Origin: Flavobacterium sp. UBA7680
GTDB taxonomy: Bacteria > Bacteroidota > Bacteroidia > Flavobacteriales > Flavobacteriaceae
Assembly (NCBI RefSeq): GCF_002482975.1
Contig: NZ_DLHA01000019.1
Coordinates: forward strand, 608,394 to 672,393
Direction of reading: 5' to 3'
DNA length: 64,000 nt
Part shown: positions 51,949-60,474 of the stretch, piece after piece
Numbering within the stretch: position 1 is the first letter of the stretch
How the letters are laid out: every line of letters begins with the position of its first letter
Notes under the pieces: model-generated
What the model was told of the DNA's origin: nothing
Database searches by the model: none
Seen by the model: the letters and a program-made list of their open reading frames with translations, nothing else
Program-made: the position numbers and the translations under genes

Positions 51949-51955
51949 ATAAAAT

Positions 51956-52159
51956 TTACTTTTCAGAAGATGTATTGATGCCAAATGGAACATATAGGGG
52001 GCAAAAACTAATGAAGCTAGTTAATACAAAAATCACAGCTAAGGCTCCCAAAACAATTGCGAGAGCCCCGCTAATGGTATTGGTGAAATATAAAATTACC
52101 ACCACGACAGCTAACACAATTCGCATTAGCCTGTCTTTTCTTCCCATATTTTTTTTCAT
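51956..52159 (-). CDS. DUF2892 (YgaP-like) membrane protein
   Basis: This 67-residue protein starts at ATG 52159 (MKKNMGRKDRLMR). Two transmembrane segments follow (IVLAVVVVILYFT; LAIVLGALAVIFVLTSFI), then the family motif SFCPLYVPFGINT with its conserved Cys. In YgaP the same module is fused to a rhodanese; here the rhodanese is encoded separately 11 bp upstream, which supports a shared function in sulfur transfer. Confidence 0.85.
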   Translation of the reverse strand: MKKNMGRKDRLMRIVLAVVVVILYFTNTISGALAIVLGALAVIFVLTSFISFCPLYVPFGINTSSEK

Positions 52160-52170
52160 GATTTCTTTTT

Positions 52171-52488
52171 TTATTTTACTAAAAGTGACCCGACATTCTT
52201 CCAAGTACCACCGTTAGTCACATTTGTAATTCCATTTCGCTCTAAAATGGCTATTGCCTGACTGCTTCGGGCACCGCTTCTGCAAAACACCACAATGTTC
52301 TTTTTGGATTTGAATTTAGCCAGCTGATTTTGGATTTGATCTACAGGGATGTTTACCGAGCCTTTTACTTTTCCGGAGGAAAACTCTAAAGACGAACGTA
52401 CATCCACCAGAAATGCCCCATCGTTTACTATTTCGGATAAATTGTTGTTTCTTTTATTTGAAAACATATTTTTGAGTATTTCGAACAT
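52171..52488 (-). CDS. single-domain rhodanese
   Basis: This 105-residue rhodanese has the active-site loop CRSGAR with catalytic Cys69 (VVFCRSGARSSQ) and the GAFLVDVRSSLEF strand-loop typical of the PspE/GlpE group. It moves sulfane sulfur from persulfides to acceptors such as cyanide, glutathione or thioredoxin. It lies between the MBL-rhodanese gene (26 bp upstream) and the DUF2892 gene. Confidence 0.93.
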   Translation of the reverse strand: MFEILKNMFSNKRNNNLSEIVNDGAFLVDVRSSLEFSSGKVKGSVNIPVDQIQNQLAKFKSKKNIVVFCRSGARSSQAIAILERNGITNVTNGGTWKNVGSLLVK

Positions 52489-52514
52489 ATTCTTAATTTT
52501 TAAAAGTTTATTAA

Positions 52515-53930
52515 TTATTTTAAAATTTTACTTTGACAAATAAAATCGGTGGTAGGAAGTTTGGTTTTTGCTATAGCATTAAATCCTCCTGCAATTTCAG
52601 TGAAATTTCTGTAGCCTCTGGATTCTAAAATAGAAGCGGCAATCATACTGCGATAGCCGCCTGCACAGTGTAAGTAAAAATGTTCTTCAGTATTGATTTC
52701 TTTTATCCATTGATTGATGTTAGCTAAAGGTTTGCTATAGGCATCCTCTAAATGCTCTGCCTCATATTCCTTTTCTTTTCGGCAGTCAATCACTTTACTT
52801 TCCCCAATTTTTACTTCATTTACAAATTGCTCTACTGAAATTCTGTTTACTGTATCTATTTCTTTTCCTGCTTTTTGCCATGCTGCAAAACCTCCATTTA
52901 GGTGTCCTATTAAATTATCAAATCCAACACGGCTTAGACGGGTAACAGTTTCTTTTTCAAAACCCTGCTCGCAAACGATCAGTATAGGTTGTTTTACATC
53001 TGCAATCAATGCACCTACCCAGGGAGCAAAATCGCCATCAATACCAATATTGATTGACTGTGGAATAAATCCTTTTGAAAAAACATCATTATTACGCGTA
53101 TCGAGAATTAAAGCATTGGTTTGGTCGGCTACAGCTTCAAATTCCTCTGCTTTAATAGCTCTCATTCCGTTATTATATACTGTAGAGAAACTTTCATATC
53201 CTTTTTTATTCATCGCTACGTTCATTCCGAAATAAGCAGGTGGAGGCATTAAACCATCGGTAACTTCTTTTATAAATTCGGCTTGGGTCATGTTGGCTCT
53301 TAGCGCATAATTAAATTGCTTTTGTTCTCCAATAGTTGAGACGGTTTCTTTACTCATGTTTTTACCGCAGGCACTTCCAGCTCCGTGAGCAGGATATACA
53401 ATGACGTCATCTCCTAAAGTCATTATTTTATCTCTTAAGGAACGGAATAAGACAGCGGCCAATTGTTCTTGTGTCATGTCCGCTGCTTTTTGGGCTAAAT
53501 CTGGTCTGCCTACATCACCAATAAACAGTGTGTCACCTGAAAACAAGGCTGTATCTTTCCCGTTTTCATCAATGAGTAAAAAACAGGTGCTTTCCATAGT
53601 ATGTCCCGGTGTATGTAAAACTTTTATCTTTACATTACCTAGTTTAAATTCCTGTCCATCTTTTGCTGACACACAATCAAATTCACATGCAGCATTGGGA
53701 CCATATATGATTGGTGCCCCTGTCTCGTTTTTTAAATCAATGTGCCCTGACACGAAATCAGCATGAAAATGGGTTTCAAAAATATATTTTAAAATCACCC
53801 CCTCACGTTCTAATCTCTCAAGATATGGCTGTGTCTCTCTAAGGGGATCGATTATAGCAGCTTCTCCATTAGAAGTAATAAAATAAGCTCCTTGTGCTAA
53901 ACAACCAGTATATATTTGTTCTATTTCCAT
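52515..53930 (-). CDS. metallo-beta-lactamase-fold hydrolase fused to two rhodanese domains (persulfide dioxygenase-like)
   Basis: This is a 471-residue fusion. The N-terminal MBL domain has FETHFHADFVSGH (H54, H56, D58, H63), H110 in HTPGH and D133 in FSGDT, the iron site of ETHE1/BlhA-type persulfide dioxygenases. A first rhodanese domain (about 255-360, with CEQGFE) and a second (about 370-465, with the active loop CAGGYRS) follow. It oxidises persulfides formed by the SQR to sulfite while rhodanese domains handle sulfane sulfur. It is the first gene of the operon running to thioredoxin and has an FNR-type box about 100 bp upstream. Confidence 0.9.
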   Translation of the reverse strand: MEIEQIYTGCLAQGAYFITSNGEAAIIDPLRETQPYLERLEREGVILKYIFETHFHADFVSGHIDLKNETGAPIIYGPNAACEFDCVSAKDGQEFKLGNVKIKVLHTPGHTMESTCFLLIDENGKDTALFSGDTLFIGDVGRPDLAQKAADMTQEQLAAVLFRSLRDKIMTLGDDVIVYPAHGAGSACGKNMSKETVSTIGEQKQFNYALRANMTQAEFIKEVTDGLMPPPAYFGMNVAMNKKGYESFSTVYNNGMRAIKAEEFEAVADQTNALILDTRNNDVFSKGFIPQSINIGIDGDFAPWVGALIADVKQPILIVCEQGFEKETVTRLSRVGFDNLIGHLNGGFAAWQKAGKEIDTVNRISVEQFVNEVKIGESKVIDCRKEKEYEAEHLEDAYSKPLANINQWIKEINTEEHFYLHCAGGYRSMIAASILESRGYRNFTEIAGGFNAIAKTKLPTTDFICQSKILK

Positions 53931-54362
53931 CTTATTTTAGATTTAATTTCTATCTTACTTAATGCCACTTTATTGTCACAAAATTTTTGATATCTGTTTT
54001 GTAAAATTAAAACCAATACTTCTTATAGTCTGTGATATTAGTTACATAGCTCATAAAAAATCCATTTTAAAAATTGAAAGTAAGCTTTTGTTTAAATTCA
54101 ATGTTAGGCATTACCTTCTGGAATTCTATTCTCATATAACACAAAAAAACTTTAGTTTTTAGTATTACCATAGACCCTCTTGTTTTTCTCTGGGCGAAAG
54201 AGAGCTTCATTTTATTTTTAGTATAATAATCACAAAGTCTTTGGTCATTGATTATCCATATTGAGTTGAAAATGGATGTTGGGGCCTGTTCTGCTCTAAG
54301 CCGTGTTTCTTAGTCTTTTAAAGTAAAAGCATTGAGATAAAGGCTATTTACACAGCACGAGA
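53931..54362. other. long intergenic region with FNR-type box
   Basis: It contains the box at 54032-54045 and presumably the promoter of the MBL-rhodanese operon. The segment from 54180 on is beyond the TauE stop; its CTCTGGGCGAAAGAGAG stretch (about 54189-54205) can form only a weak hairpin. A small plus-strand open frame at 53962-54162 has no signals of a gene. Confidence 0.45.
54032..54045. promoter_or_regulatory. FNR-type box 4 (before the MBL-rhodanese operon)
   Basis: GTGATATTAGTTAC has half sites TGAT and GTTA with a 4-nt spacer. It lies 102-115 bp before the start codon at 53930. Confidence 0.6.
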
Positions 54363-55151
54363 TTATTTGAAGAAGATTTCTTTGGCTATGATGTAACACC
54401 CCATAATTAAAACAAACCAACCAAAAGCAGGCTCTAATTTGGAACCATTTATTTTTTTTGATAATTGGGTTCCTATCAGCATTCCGACAATGGCAATTCC
54501 GGTTATGGTAAATAATAATTTATAATTAACCTCTACACCATTAATCATATCACCTGTAAAACCAATAAGTGAATTTATAAATATAATTAACAACGAAGTT
54601 CCAACGGCTTGCTTCATGGATAAATCAGCAAAAAAAATAAGTACCGGAATGATTAAAAAACCGCCACCAGCTCCTAAAAAACCGGTTAGCAGACCTACTA
54701 AAAATCCGACGATAGCCAAACGGGAATAGTTTACTGTGTTGGAAAGAGACCCTGTTTTAGTTTTTCGAATCATAGATGTAGAGGCTGCGATCATTAATAA
54801 GGCAAAAACTGACATAATCAGGAAATCTTTAGACACTTCAAACCCTTGAATATAAAATAGGACAGCAGGTATCTTTGTAACTACCATCTTTCTGACAAAG
54901 AGCAGGGAAATAACAGAAGGCAAGGCAAAATAAAGTGCTGATTTGATTTTTAGGTTTCCCAATTTATAATGTCTGTAAGCTCCCACCATAGCAGTTGTAC
55001 CTACAATAAAAAGGGAATAACTGGTCGCATTTTCAGGGTTTAATTTGAAAAGGTATACTAAAATAGGCACAGTAAGAATACTGCCGCCTCCCCCTATTAA
55101 GCCTAAAGAAATTCCAATAATGATTGATGCTATATAACCGATGTATTCCAT
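54363..55151 (-). CDS. TauE/SafE-family sulfite or organosulfonate exporter
   Basis: The product has 262 residues when started at ATG 55151 (MEYIGYIASIIIG); an upstream start at 55172 would overlap the box region. It has eight or so hydrophobic helices with two symmetric loops containing GGGGSILTVPILVYLF and GAGGGFLIIPVLIFF, the TauE/SafE hallmark. It moves sulfite, thiosulfate or sulfonates across the inner membrane, which fits the product of the MBL-fold dioxygenase. A Crp/Fnr gene precedes it on the same strand and an FNR-type box lies just upstream. Confidence 0.88.
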   Translation of the reverse strand: MEYIGYIASIIIGISLGLIGGGGSILTVPILVYLFKLNPENATSYSLFIVGTTAMVGAYRHYKLGNLKIKSALYFALPSVISLLFVRKMVVTKIPAVLFYIQGFEVSKDFLIMSVFALLMIAASTSMIRKTKTGSLSNTVNYSRLAIVGFLVGLLTGFLGAGGGFLIIPVLIFFADLSMKQAVGTSLLIIFINSLIGFTGDMINGVEVNYKLLFTITGIAIVGMLIGTQLSKKINGSKLEPAFGWFVLIMGCYIIAKEIFFK

Positions 55152-55199
55152 TTGAATAAATTTAATGGGCAAACTTATCTTAAAATATAGCAGTTCACA

Positions 55200-55213
55200 G
55201 TAACTTTTATCAC
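55200..55213. promoter_or_regulatory. FNR-type box 5 (before the TauE gene)
   Basis: GTAACTTTTATCAC has half sites TAAC and ATCA with a 4-nt spacer. It lies 49-62 bp before the TauE start codon at 55151, just past the stop of the Crp/Fnr gene. Confidence 0.6.
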
Positions 55214-55219
55214 AGAGGA

Positions 55220-55846
55220 CTATTTTAGTAGTTCAATTTGATTGCGGTGTAGTTTTAATAAGTCCCCTTGCTCCATTTTTTTTAGTAGTCGTGATATTAC
55301 TTCTCTTGAAGTATTAAGTTCGATTGCAATTTCCTGATGCGATAAGTTCAAAACATTGGTCTTGCTGACTTCCTGGTGCCGTTTTAGATAAAAAACTAAT
55401 CGCTCATCCATTGCCTTAAAAGCAATATTATCTACTACATCTAGGACCTCTTCAAATCGGGTGCGATAAGTTTCGATCACAAATTCATACCAACTGCGAT
55501 GCTGCATCATCCATTTATCCATTAAGGGCAACGGTACCATAATAAGTTCTGCATCTTCCTCTACTTTAGCCATGATTTGGCTAATTTTATTTTTAGTGGC
55601 ACAAATCATCGAAATGGCACAAGCCTGCCCAGGTTGCAGGTAGTACATGAAAAACTCTCCGCCGTTATCATCTTCTCTATAAATCTTTATTCTACCGCTA
55701 ATCACCAGCATAGTGCTTTTGATATATTGCCCCGTCCTCATTAAAACATCACCGGCTTTAAATTCCTGTATTACAGCATTTTTTTCTATATCATCTATAA
55801 GTAAGCTTGAAAAAGAAGGAAATATTTTGTGAATAGATTCGTGCAT
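55220..55846 (-). CDS. Crp/Fnr-family transcription regulator of the sulfur cluster
   Basis: The product has 208 residues from the ATG at 55846 (an in-frame extension upstream lacks family similarity). The N-terminal cyclic-nucleotide-like beta-roll (residues 15-115) lacks the PRAAT-type cAMP motif. It contains Cys76 and Cys82 in QACAISMICATKN, the only Cys pair and a possible thiol sensor. The C-terminal HTH (about 168-192) has LSHQEIAIELNTSREVISRLLKKME; the recognition helix with Glu-x-x-Ser-Arg is the FNR/CRP type, fitting boxes of the TGAT-N4-ATCA form. It probably controls the five units in the cluster. Confidence 0.88.
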   Translation of the reverse strand: MHESIHKIFPSFSSLLIDDIEKNAVIQEFKAGDVLMRTGQYIKSTMLVISGRIKIYREDDNGGEFFMYYLQPGQACAISMICATKNKISQIMAKVEEDAELIMVPLPLMDKWMMQHRSWYEFVIETYRTRFEEVLDVVDNIAFKAMDERLVFYLKRHQEVSKTNVLNLSHQEIAIELNTSREVISRLLKKMEQGDLLKLHRNQIELLK

Positions 55847-55954
55847 TAGAATGATTTTTTGAAAAGTAAAAATACTATAAAACAAATGGAATCATTTATA
55901 AGGAATAAAAAAAATGACTTATTGTATTATATATCTATTTAAAATACTCCTATT

Positions 55955-56378
55955 TTAATGACAATTTGTAATACGGGGATTGTTTGATGCACCACACTGC
56001 GAGGAATATTTACTCTGTAGATATAATGCCCAAGGATTATCAGTTACTTCCAATGGAGATCGTACATGCCCATTATAGCTCGGCATTGTTACCTGCTCTT
56101 TAGAGCCATTCCCAAGGGCTGTATTTTTAGCAGTCAAATTTCCATTAAAACTATAATCAATCATGGCCTCTAGTAATCTGTAAATACCATAATAGTCATA
56201 TGCGTCATACGCTCTTTGCGTATTGGGAAGATTTCGCTCAGCTGTGTAAGTAAAATTAGGCAAGACTTATTTTTTCATTAAAATAAAATCTTTTTCAGAG
56301 TTTGGAATATTTATATTTTTAAATATCTCAATTGCCAGCCTATGGTCATTTGTCCTAAATATAAAATTGGGCCCTTAG
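55955..56378 (-). pseudogene. truncated alpha/beta-hydrolase-like gene with an in-frame stop
   Basis: One reading frame continues from about 56378 to a stop at 55955, interrupted by TAA at 56267-56269. The upstream part reads RTNDHRLAIEIFKNI and SEKDFILMKK, the downstream part reads NLPNTQRAYDAYDYYGIYR and TALGNGSKEQVTMPSYNG. The latter pattern resembles the C-terminal half of secreted alpha/beta-hydrolases; the nucleophile region is missing. The gene is cut at its 5' side near the hairpin-rich segment that follows, so it is a remnant of an earlier rearrangement. Confidence 0.65.
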
Positions 56379-56400
56379 CGGCCCTTAGACCCGATTGCTT

Positions 56401-56560
56401 CACCAGTTCGCTTCGCTGGTGTGCAGTGAAATCCTTTTGTGCCGGGCTTTGGCACAAAAGATTAAAACGGATAGCGGGAAAAGCTCCTGAAAAGAGCTAT
56501 TATGTAAATTTCGACCGGCATAATTGCAATAATCCTGCGGGCAGACTTGGATAATCTAAA
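56401..56560. repeat. hairpin-rich intergenic segment
   Basis: Two strong hairpins follow each other: CACCAG/CTGGTG (56401-56421) and CTTTTGTGCC/GGCACAAAAG (56434-56460). A further AGCTC/GAGCT stem lies near 56484. The base composition is more GC-rich than the flanks and the pieces GCCCTTAGCGGCCCTTAG and GATAGCGGGAAAAGCT look repeat-like. It may be a mobile non-coding element or a break point. I see no gene in the remaining part to 56773. Confidence 0.4.
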
Positions 56561-56773
56561 TCACTTTTTGGATAGCAAGTTTTATAGCGTTGTACTATTC
56601 AGAAATACAAACAGCTTAAAACAACAATAACATCTATATACCTGCAGCAGCTCTGAAGATTATGAATTCACTCTTAAAAAATAACTCTGCTTCGGGAAAT
56701 GTATTGAGTAAACTCATCGCTAAGAGGTATCTAAGTATACTTCCAGTTATATCTAACTGCAGCTTTTATATTG

Positions 56774-56992
56774 CTATACAATAGGAATTCCTGCCCAATA
56801 AAACACAAGCATAACTACAATGGTTATTGCAATACTGCACCAAGTGAGAATACGCCAGTAAGTGGATCTTCCATTGCCGTACCGCCAAATTCTCTCTCCC
56901 GCTTCTTGCCTGTATGATTTTAAAGTTAATCTCGCCAGTACATAGGTTGAAAAAGTAAAGATCAAAATTGTAATCAACCAAAATTTTATCAT
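56774..56992 (-). CDS. small two-helix membrane protein
   Basis: This 72-residue protein has hydrophobic segments near residues 3-20 and 48-69 with a polar middle loop rich in Arg, Glu and Gly. A second open frame overlaps almost exactly in another frame (56766-56981), but it has a mixed composition and no hydrophobic plan, so this frame is chosen. No family is recognised. It stands alone between the pseudogene region and the histidine kinase gene. Confidence 0.5.
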   Translation of the reverse strand: MIKFWLITILIFTFSTYVLARLTLKSYRQEAGERIWRYGNGRSTYWRILTWCSIAITIVVMLVFYWAGIPIV

Positions 56993-57135
56993 AGTTTATA
57001 TTTTTAAAATACTGTTAAATTTTCTCTTTTTTTAGATTTCATATCCGCTGCCGCCAATTCCAATTACGGACATTGCGAGCTTGTGGTATGTTTTGCAGTC
57101 TTAATATCTTGAGTAAATGCCTGATACCTGACATT

Positions 57136-58644
57136 CTAAATGGCAGTTTTAAACTGTTTTAAAGGCAGAGTGACTATAAACTCTGCTCCGTTATTTTTAT
57201 CACCAAAGGCCTCAATAGTTCCGTTATGCCTTTTGGCTATTTTTCTGCACAGTGCAAGCCCAAGTCCGTTTCCTTCATACTCATCTTTAGAATGCAGTCG
57301 CTCAAAGGCCTTAAATATGCTTTGAAAATGACTTGAATCCAGCCCTATCCCATTATCTTTGATACTTATACGTACAAAATCACTGCCCTTAATTTCTACC
57401 AGCGCCGATGAAATAATTACCCGCGGCGGCTGATCTGACTTTGAAAACTTGAGTGCATTGTGCACTATGTTATAAAAAAGCTGCTGAATGAGTATCGGAG
57501 CCCCTTCTATCTCAGCAAGCTCACTTACGATCAATATGGCGTTTTTTTCTTTTATAACCAGCTCCAGGTCCGTTTTTATATGCTCCATAATTTCATTTAG
57601 GCCTATTTTTTGTACCGGCTGTGCTGTTTTGTCAATTGTGGAATAATCAAGGATTCCCTCTATGACAGCATGCATCCTAAGGGCAGAATGATCAATTTTT
57701 CCCAGATATCTTTCCGCACTCTGCAAGGAACCAGATTCCAGATCACTTCTCAAAAAGGCATTAAATATCATAATTTTTCGCACAGGCTCCTTAAGATCAT
57801 GGCTTACTACACTGGCAAAATGCAGCAGATCGTCATTGGATCTGCGAAGCTCTCTGGTGTGCTCGGTGACCTGCTTTTTTAGTTCCTGCTCAAACTGCCT
57901 CTGCCCGCTTATATCCTGGATGATTCCAATAATGGTGACTGCTCTGCCGTCTAGATCTTTGATAATTTTCCCATTGATTTTCGCCCATCGTATGGACTGG
58001 TCCTCCTTGATTATCCGGGCCTCATAGCTTATTATACCGGTTTTTTGAGCCTCCTTATGTGCTTTTTCCCGTACCCCCAGAACCTCAGGGTGCAGTTTTG
58101 CAATTAACTCTTTATTAGTGATATTCTGGCCAGCAGACCAGATAGCGTTAAAATTTCCGCAGGTTGTGATTTGTTGTGTTTTAAGATCTATTTCGTAGGT
58201 CCCCATGCCAGAGGCGTCAATGGCTATGCGGAGTTTTTCCTCTGCGCTCTGTACCTGCAGTCTTGCCAGATACAGGTCCGTAACGTCCACTCCTGTATTC
58301 ATCACGCCGTAAATTCGGCCTTCCGCGTCAGTAAGAGGGACGAAACTATAATTGAAATAACGCGTTTTGGCAATGCCGTCAATTACCAGTTCTACTTTTT
58401 TGTCTTTGGCATGAAAAGCAATACCGGTCCTAAAAACTCCAGTTACCTGATCAAATATCTGCCGTGCTTCCAGTTCAGGCAGTAATTCCTTAAACGTTTT
58501 TCCTATTACCTGACTACCTTTCCCCAAAATCTGTATCATTGCGGGATTGGCTAATTCTATCTTTAGTTCTTCTCCGACATAAACCCCTATGGGTAATGGC
58601 GTGTTCTCTACTATGTCTTTCAAAAGTGTTAAGTTGTCGTACAT
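57136..58644 (-). CDS. PAS-domain sensor histidine kinase
   Basis: This is a 502-residue cytoplasmic kinase with no transmembrane segment. Two PAS domains come first (about 5-125 and 130-250, the second with a PAC-like tail AVTIIGIIQDISGQRQ), then a short coiled coil, the HisKA helix with phospho-His H282 (SVVSHDLKEPVRKI), and the HATPase domain with N-box IVHNALKFSKS, G1 IKDNGIGLD and G2 EGNGLGLALCR. The absence of a receiver suggests that a response regulator is encoded elsewhere. No partner gene lies beside it. The sequence is slightly richer in GC than the genes around it. Confidence 0.9.
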   Translation of the reverse strand: MYDNLTLLKDIVENTPLPIGVYVGEELKIELANPAMIQILGKGSQVIGKTFKELLPELEARQIFDQVTGVFRTGIAFHAKDKKVELVIDGIAKTRYFNYSFVPLTDAEGRIYGVMNTGVDVTDLYLARLQVQSAEEKLRIAIDASGMGTYEIDLKTQQITTCGNFNAIWSAGQNITNKELIAKLHPEVLGVREKAHKEAQKTGIISYEARIIKEDQSIRWAKINGKIIKDLDGRAVTIIGIIQDISGQRQFEQELKKQVTEHTRELRRSNDDLLHFASVVSHDLKEPVRKIMIFNAFLRSDLESGSLQSAERYLGKIDHSALRMHAVIEGILDYSTIDKTAQPVQKIGLNEIMEHIKTDLELVIKEKNAILIVSELAEIEGAPILIQQLFYNIVHNALKFSKSDQPPRVIISSALVEIKGSDFVRISIKDNGIGLDSSHFQSIFKAFERLHSKDEYEGNGLGLALCRKIAKRHNGTIEAFGDKNNGAEFIVTLPLKQFKTAI

Positions 58645-58792
58645 GGCGGTTGATGGTTTTTGCGAATTTATAAAGCTTCTGCATTTACAGCATTACATCA
58701 CGGGCTGGCAATATTTAAAAATTCCAATGAACTGAATTTTTGTCTTTTTTGCTTAGCAGCCTGCTATGCTCTTTTTTTAATAAATTTCCAGA

Positions 58793-59368
58793 TCATGTCT
58801 TGGCCAGGATTTCCCTTTTTACAATATTCCATTTACTTTTGTCCTTTACAAACAATAATACAGAAACTATAATATGTTTATCCTCCGCTTTAGAAAGCAC
58901 CAGCATTGCCTTGTTGTCAAAGGATTTAAAATTCTCTACAGTAAATCTTTCTGTATTTTTATTTTGCAGTTCATCAGTGAGAATACTACTGCTATTAAAA
59001 TGAATTGAATATCCCCCAATTTGTTTTGCAAATTTATGATCAATTGAAAATTCATTATAGGAAATATCATAGATGAGATCTTTAAACTGATCTTTATAAA
59101 AGGGATTCTTATCAAAAAAATCAACCAACAGTTCATCTGCATCTTCATTATAGGCAATCCTGGGATTGAGTTCAATTATCTTTTTTTCACCTTTTTTAAA
59201 TTTTGTTGATTTTTTCTGCAAAAAACCTTCAGCATGAGCTTTTGCATCAATTATTTTCAGGAAATTATGCTCTAAAAACAACTGGCTTTTTAAATTCTGA
59301 TTCTCACAGGAAACCAGCATAAAGAGTAAAAAAAGGAAAGCTTGTTTTTTTAAAAAACATTTAAACAT
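58793..59368 (-). CDS. lipoprotein of unknown function
   Basis: This is a 191-residue protein with a clear lipobox (LFMLVSCENQ, Cys21). The mature part is mixed alpha/beta with a lysine-rich segment (LQKKSTKFKKGEKK) and a strand-rich C-terminal half (HIIVSVLLFVKDKSKWNIVKREI). I recognise no family. It is a single gene on the minus strand with about 150 bp on its left to the kinase gene. Confidence 0.6.
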   Translation of the reverse strand: MFKCFLKKQAFLFLLFMLVSCENQNLKSQLFLEHNFLKIIDAKAHAEGFLQKKSTKFKKGEKKIIELNPRIAYNEDADELLVDFFDKNPFYKDQFKDLIYDISYNEFSIDHKFAKQIGGYSIHFNSSSILTDELQNKNTERFTVENFKSFDNKAMLVLSKAEDKHIIVSVLLFVKDKSKWNIVKREILAKT

Positions 59369-59738
59369 ATCTATATTATTTTGTATACTGTTATTTTATA
59401 ACAATTGGGATTATGCACCCGGTTTTGCAGGGAGTGGATTTTTTTCTCTACCTGACTTCCAGGCTGTAGATTTTATTTATTACATATGCTTTGATACAGA
59501 CAGGCACAACACATTTAAAAGCCAGTAAAATAAAAGACTTTAACTGCTGATAAAGCACCTGATGCACCACCACACCGGTTTATTTTCAATCTTACCGTTT
59601 TTAGGATAAATAAATTCAGCGCCAGCCCTATATCAGGACTAATGCTCCTTAACTTATTTAATTTAAGGCTTCTTAAAGAAAAGCAGAAGATCATTCAGAG
59701 CAGAGTAATTCTGCCGGAAAAACAGCCGGTATTAAAAC
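59369..59738. other. intergenic region without recognised features
   Basis: I see no gene, hairpin or repeat in this stretch. It must contain the promoter of the lipoprotein gene on the minus strand. The composition is AT-rich with short open frames only. Confidence 0.5.
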
Positions 59739-60101
59739 CTAGAAAAGCTGATACAGGTGAAGATGGGCATGCCTCTCCACTTGGTATAATTTGGCAATTC
59801 CGTAAATTAAACTGTTTTTAAAAATACCAAAACGGATTAATTGATGGAAATAAGCCGTCTTTAAAATAAAAGGATCAGAAGTTGTAGCCCTATATTTTAC
59901 TTTCTTTTTTACCTTGGTATGCAGATCCGTTTTATTGGCTGCAAAGGAGCCTGAATCTATAAAATGAAGTGTCTGGAATTTCGAATAAACCTGCTGCATT
60001 TCAAGTCCGGTAAGTACCTGCTGACGACTTTGTTCTTTTCTGCTTAGAAAAGCAAAAAAGAGAAGTAGGACGGCAATTATGAACTTAAAATTTTTCATCA
60101 A
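59739..60101 (-). CDS. hypothetical small exported protein
   Basis: This is a 120-residue protein with a possible signal or anchor (MKNFKFIIAVLLLFFAFLS). The remainder is basic (KTDLHTKVKKKVKYRATT) and ends in HAHLHLYQLF. No family is recognised, and no Cys is present. Low confidence as a real gene: it has a plausible signal sequence but weak support otherwise. Confidence 0.45.
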   Translation of the reverse strand: MMKNFKFIIAVLLLFFAFLSRKEQSRQQVLTGLEMQQVYSKFQTLHFIDSGSFAANKTDLHTKVKKKVKYRATTSDPFILKTAYFHQLIRFGIFKNSLIYGIAKLYQVERHAHLHLYQLF

Positions 60102-60474
60102 TAGAATTACGGATTACATACTGGCATATTTACAATTGGATTGATACAATATGGTACCAAAGATATCCCTTTTTAAAATAAAATTATCTTCTAAAAGAAA
60201 AAAACTGCCCTGTAAATATACATCTGCAAATGTAAATTTTAAGCACACTGCTTTTATTGGTTCCAGCAGGTAAAAAAAGATAAACAAGTAAATAAATACC
60301 AGCTATTTTAAAAAAAAGAAAAACAATTTCCCGAATATTTAACTTTATTTATTTATTTTTGTTTGTATAGCAATGAGTGTAACCAAGGATTTTCACCATC
60401 AAGATTACCTGACTAAATTGGCTTACAGCAATTGCCTGACCCAAGTTTACATATTAACCTAAATACGCCCTATC
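60102..60474. other. intergenic region upstream of the beta-helix gene, with a candidate promoter
   Basis: TATTTTTG at 60354-60361 fits the Bacteroidota -7 consensus TAnnTTTG on the plus strand, 113 bp before the ATG at 60475. No good -33 partner is visible. No gene is seen in the rest of the stretch. Confidence 0.35.

Noticed and set aside
53401..53766. 121-codon frame antisense to the MBL-rhodanese gene
   Set aside because: It is the mirror of a well-supported gene and has no family features; it arises from codon bias of the real strand.
53962..54162. 66-codon plus-strand open frame in the MBL-rhodanese upstream region
   Set aside because: It has no ribosome binding site, lies over the FNR-type box and promoter region, and its composition is that of AT-rich non-coding DNA.
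56766..56981. 71-codon frame overlapping the small membrane gene at 56774-56992
   Set aside because: The alternative frame lacks a coherent membrane or soluble pattern, while 56774-56992 has two clean hydrophobic helices.
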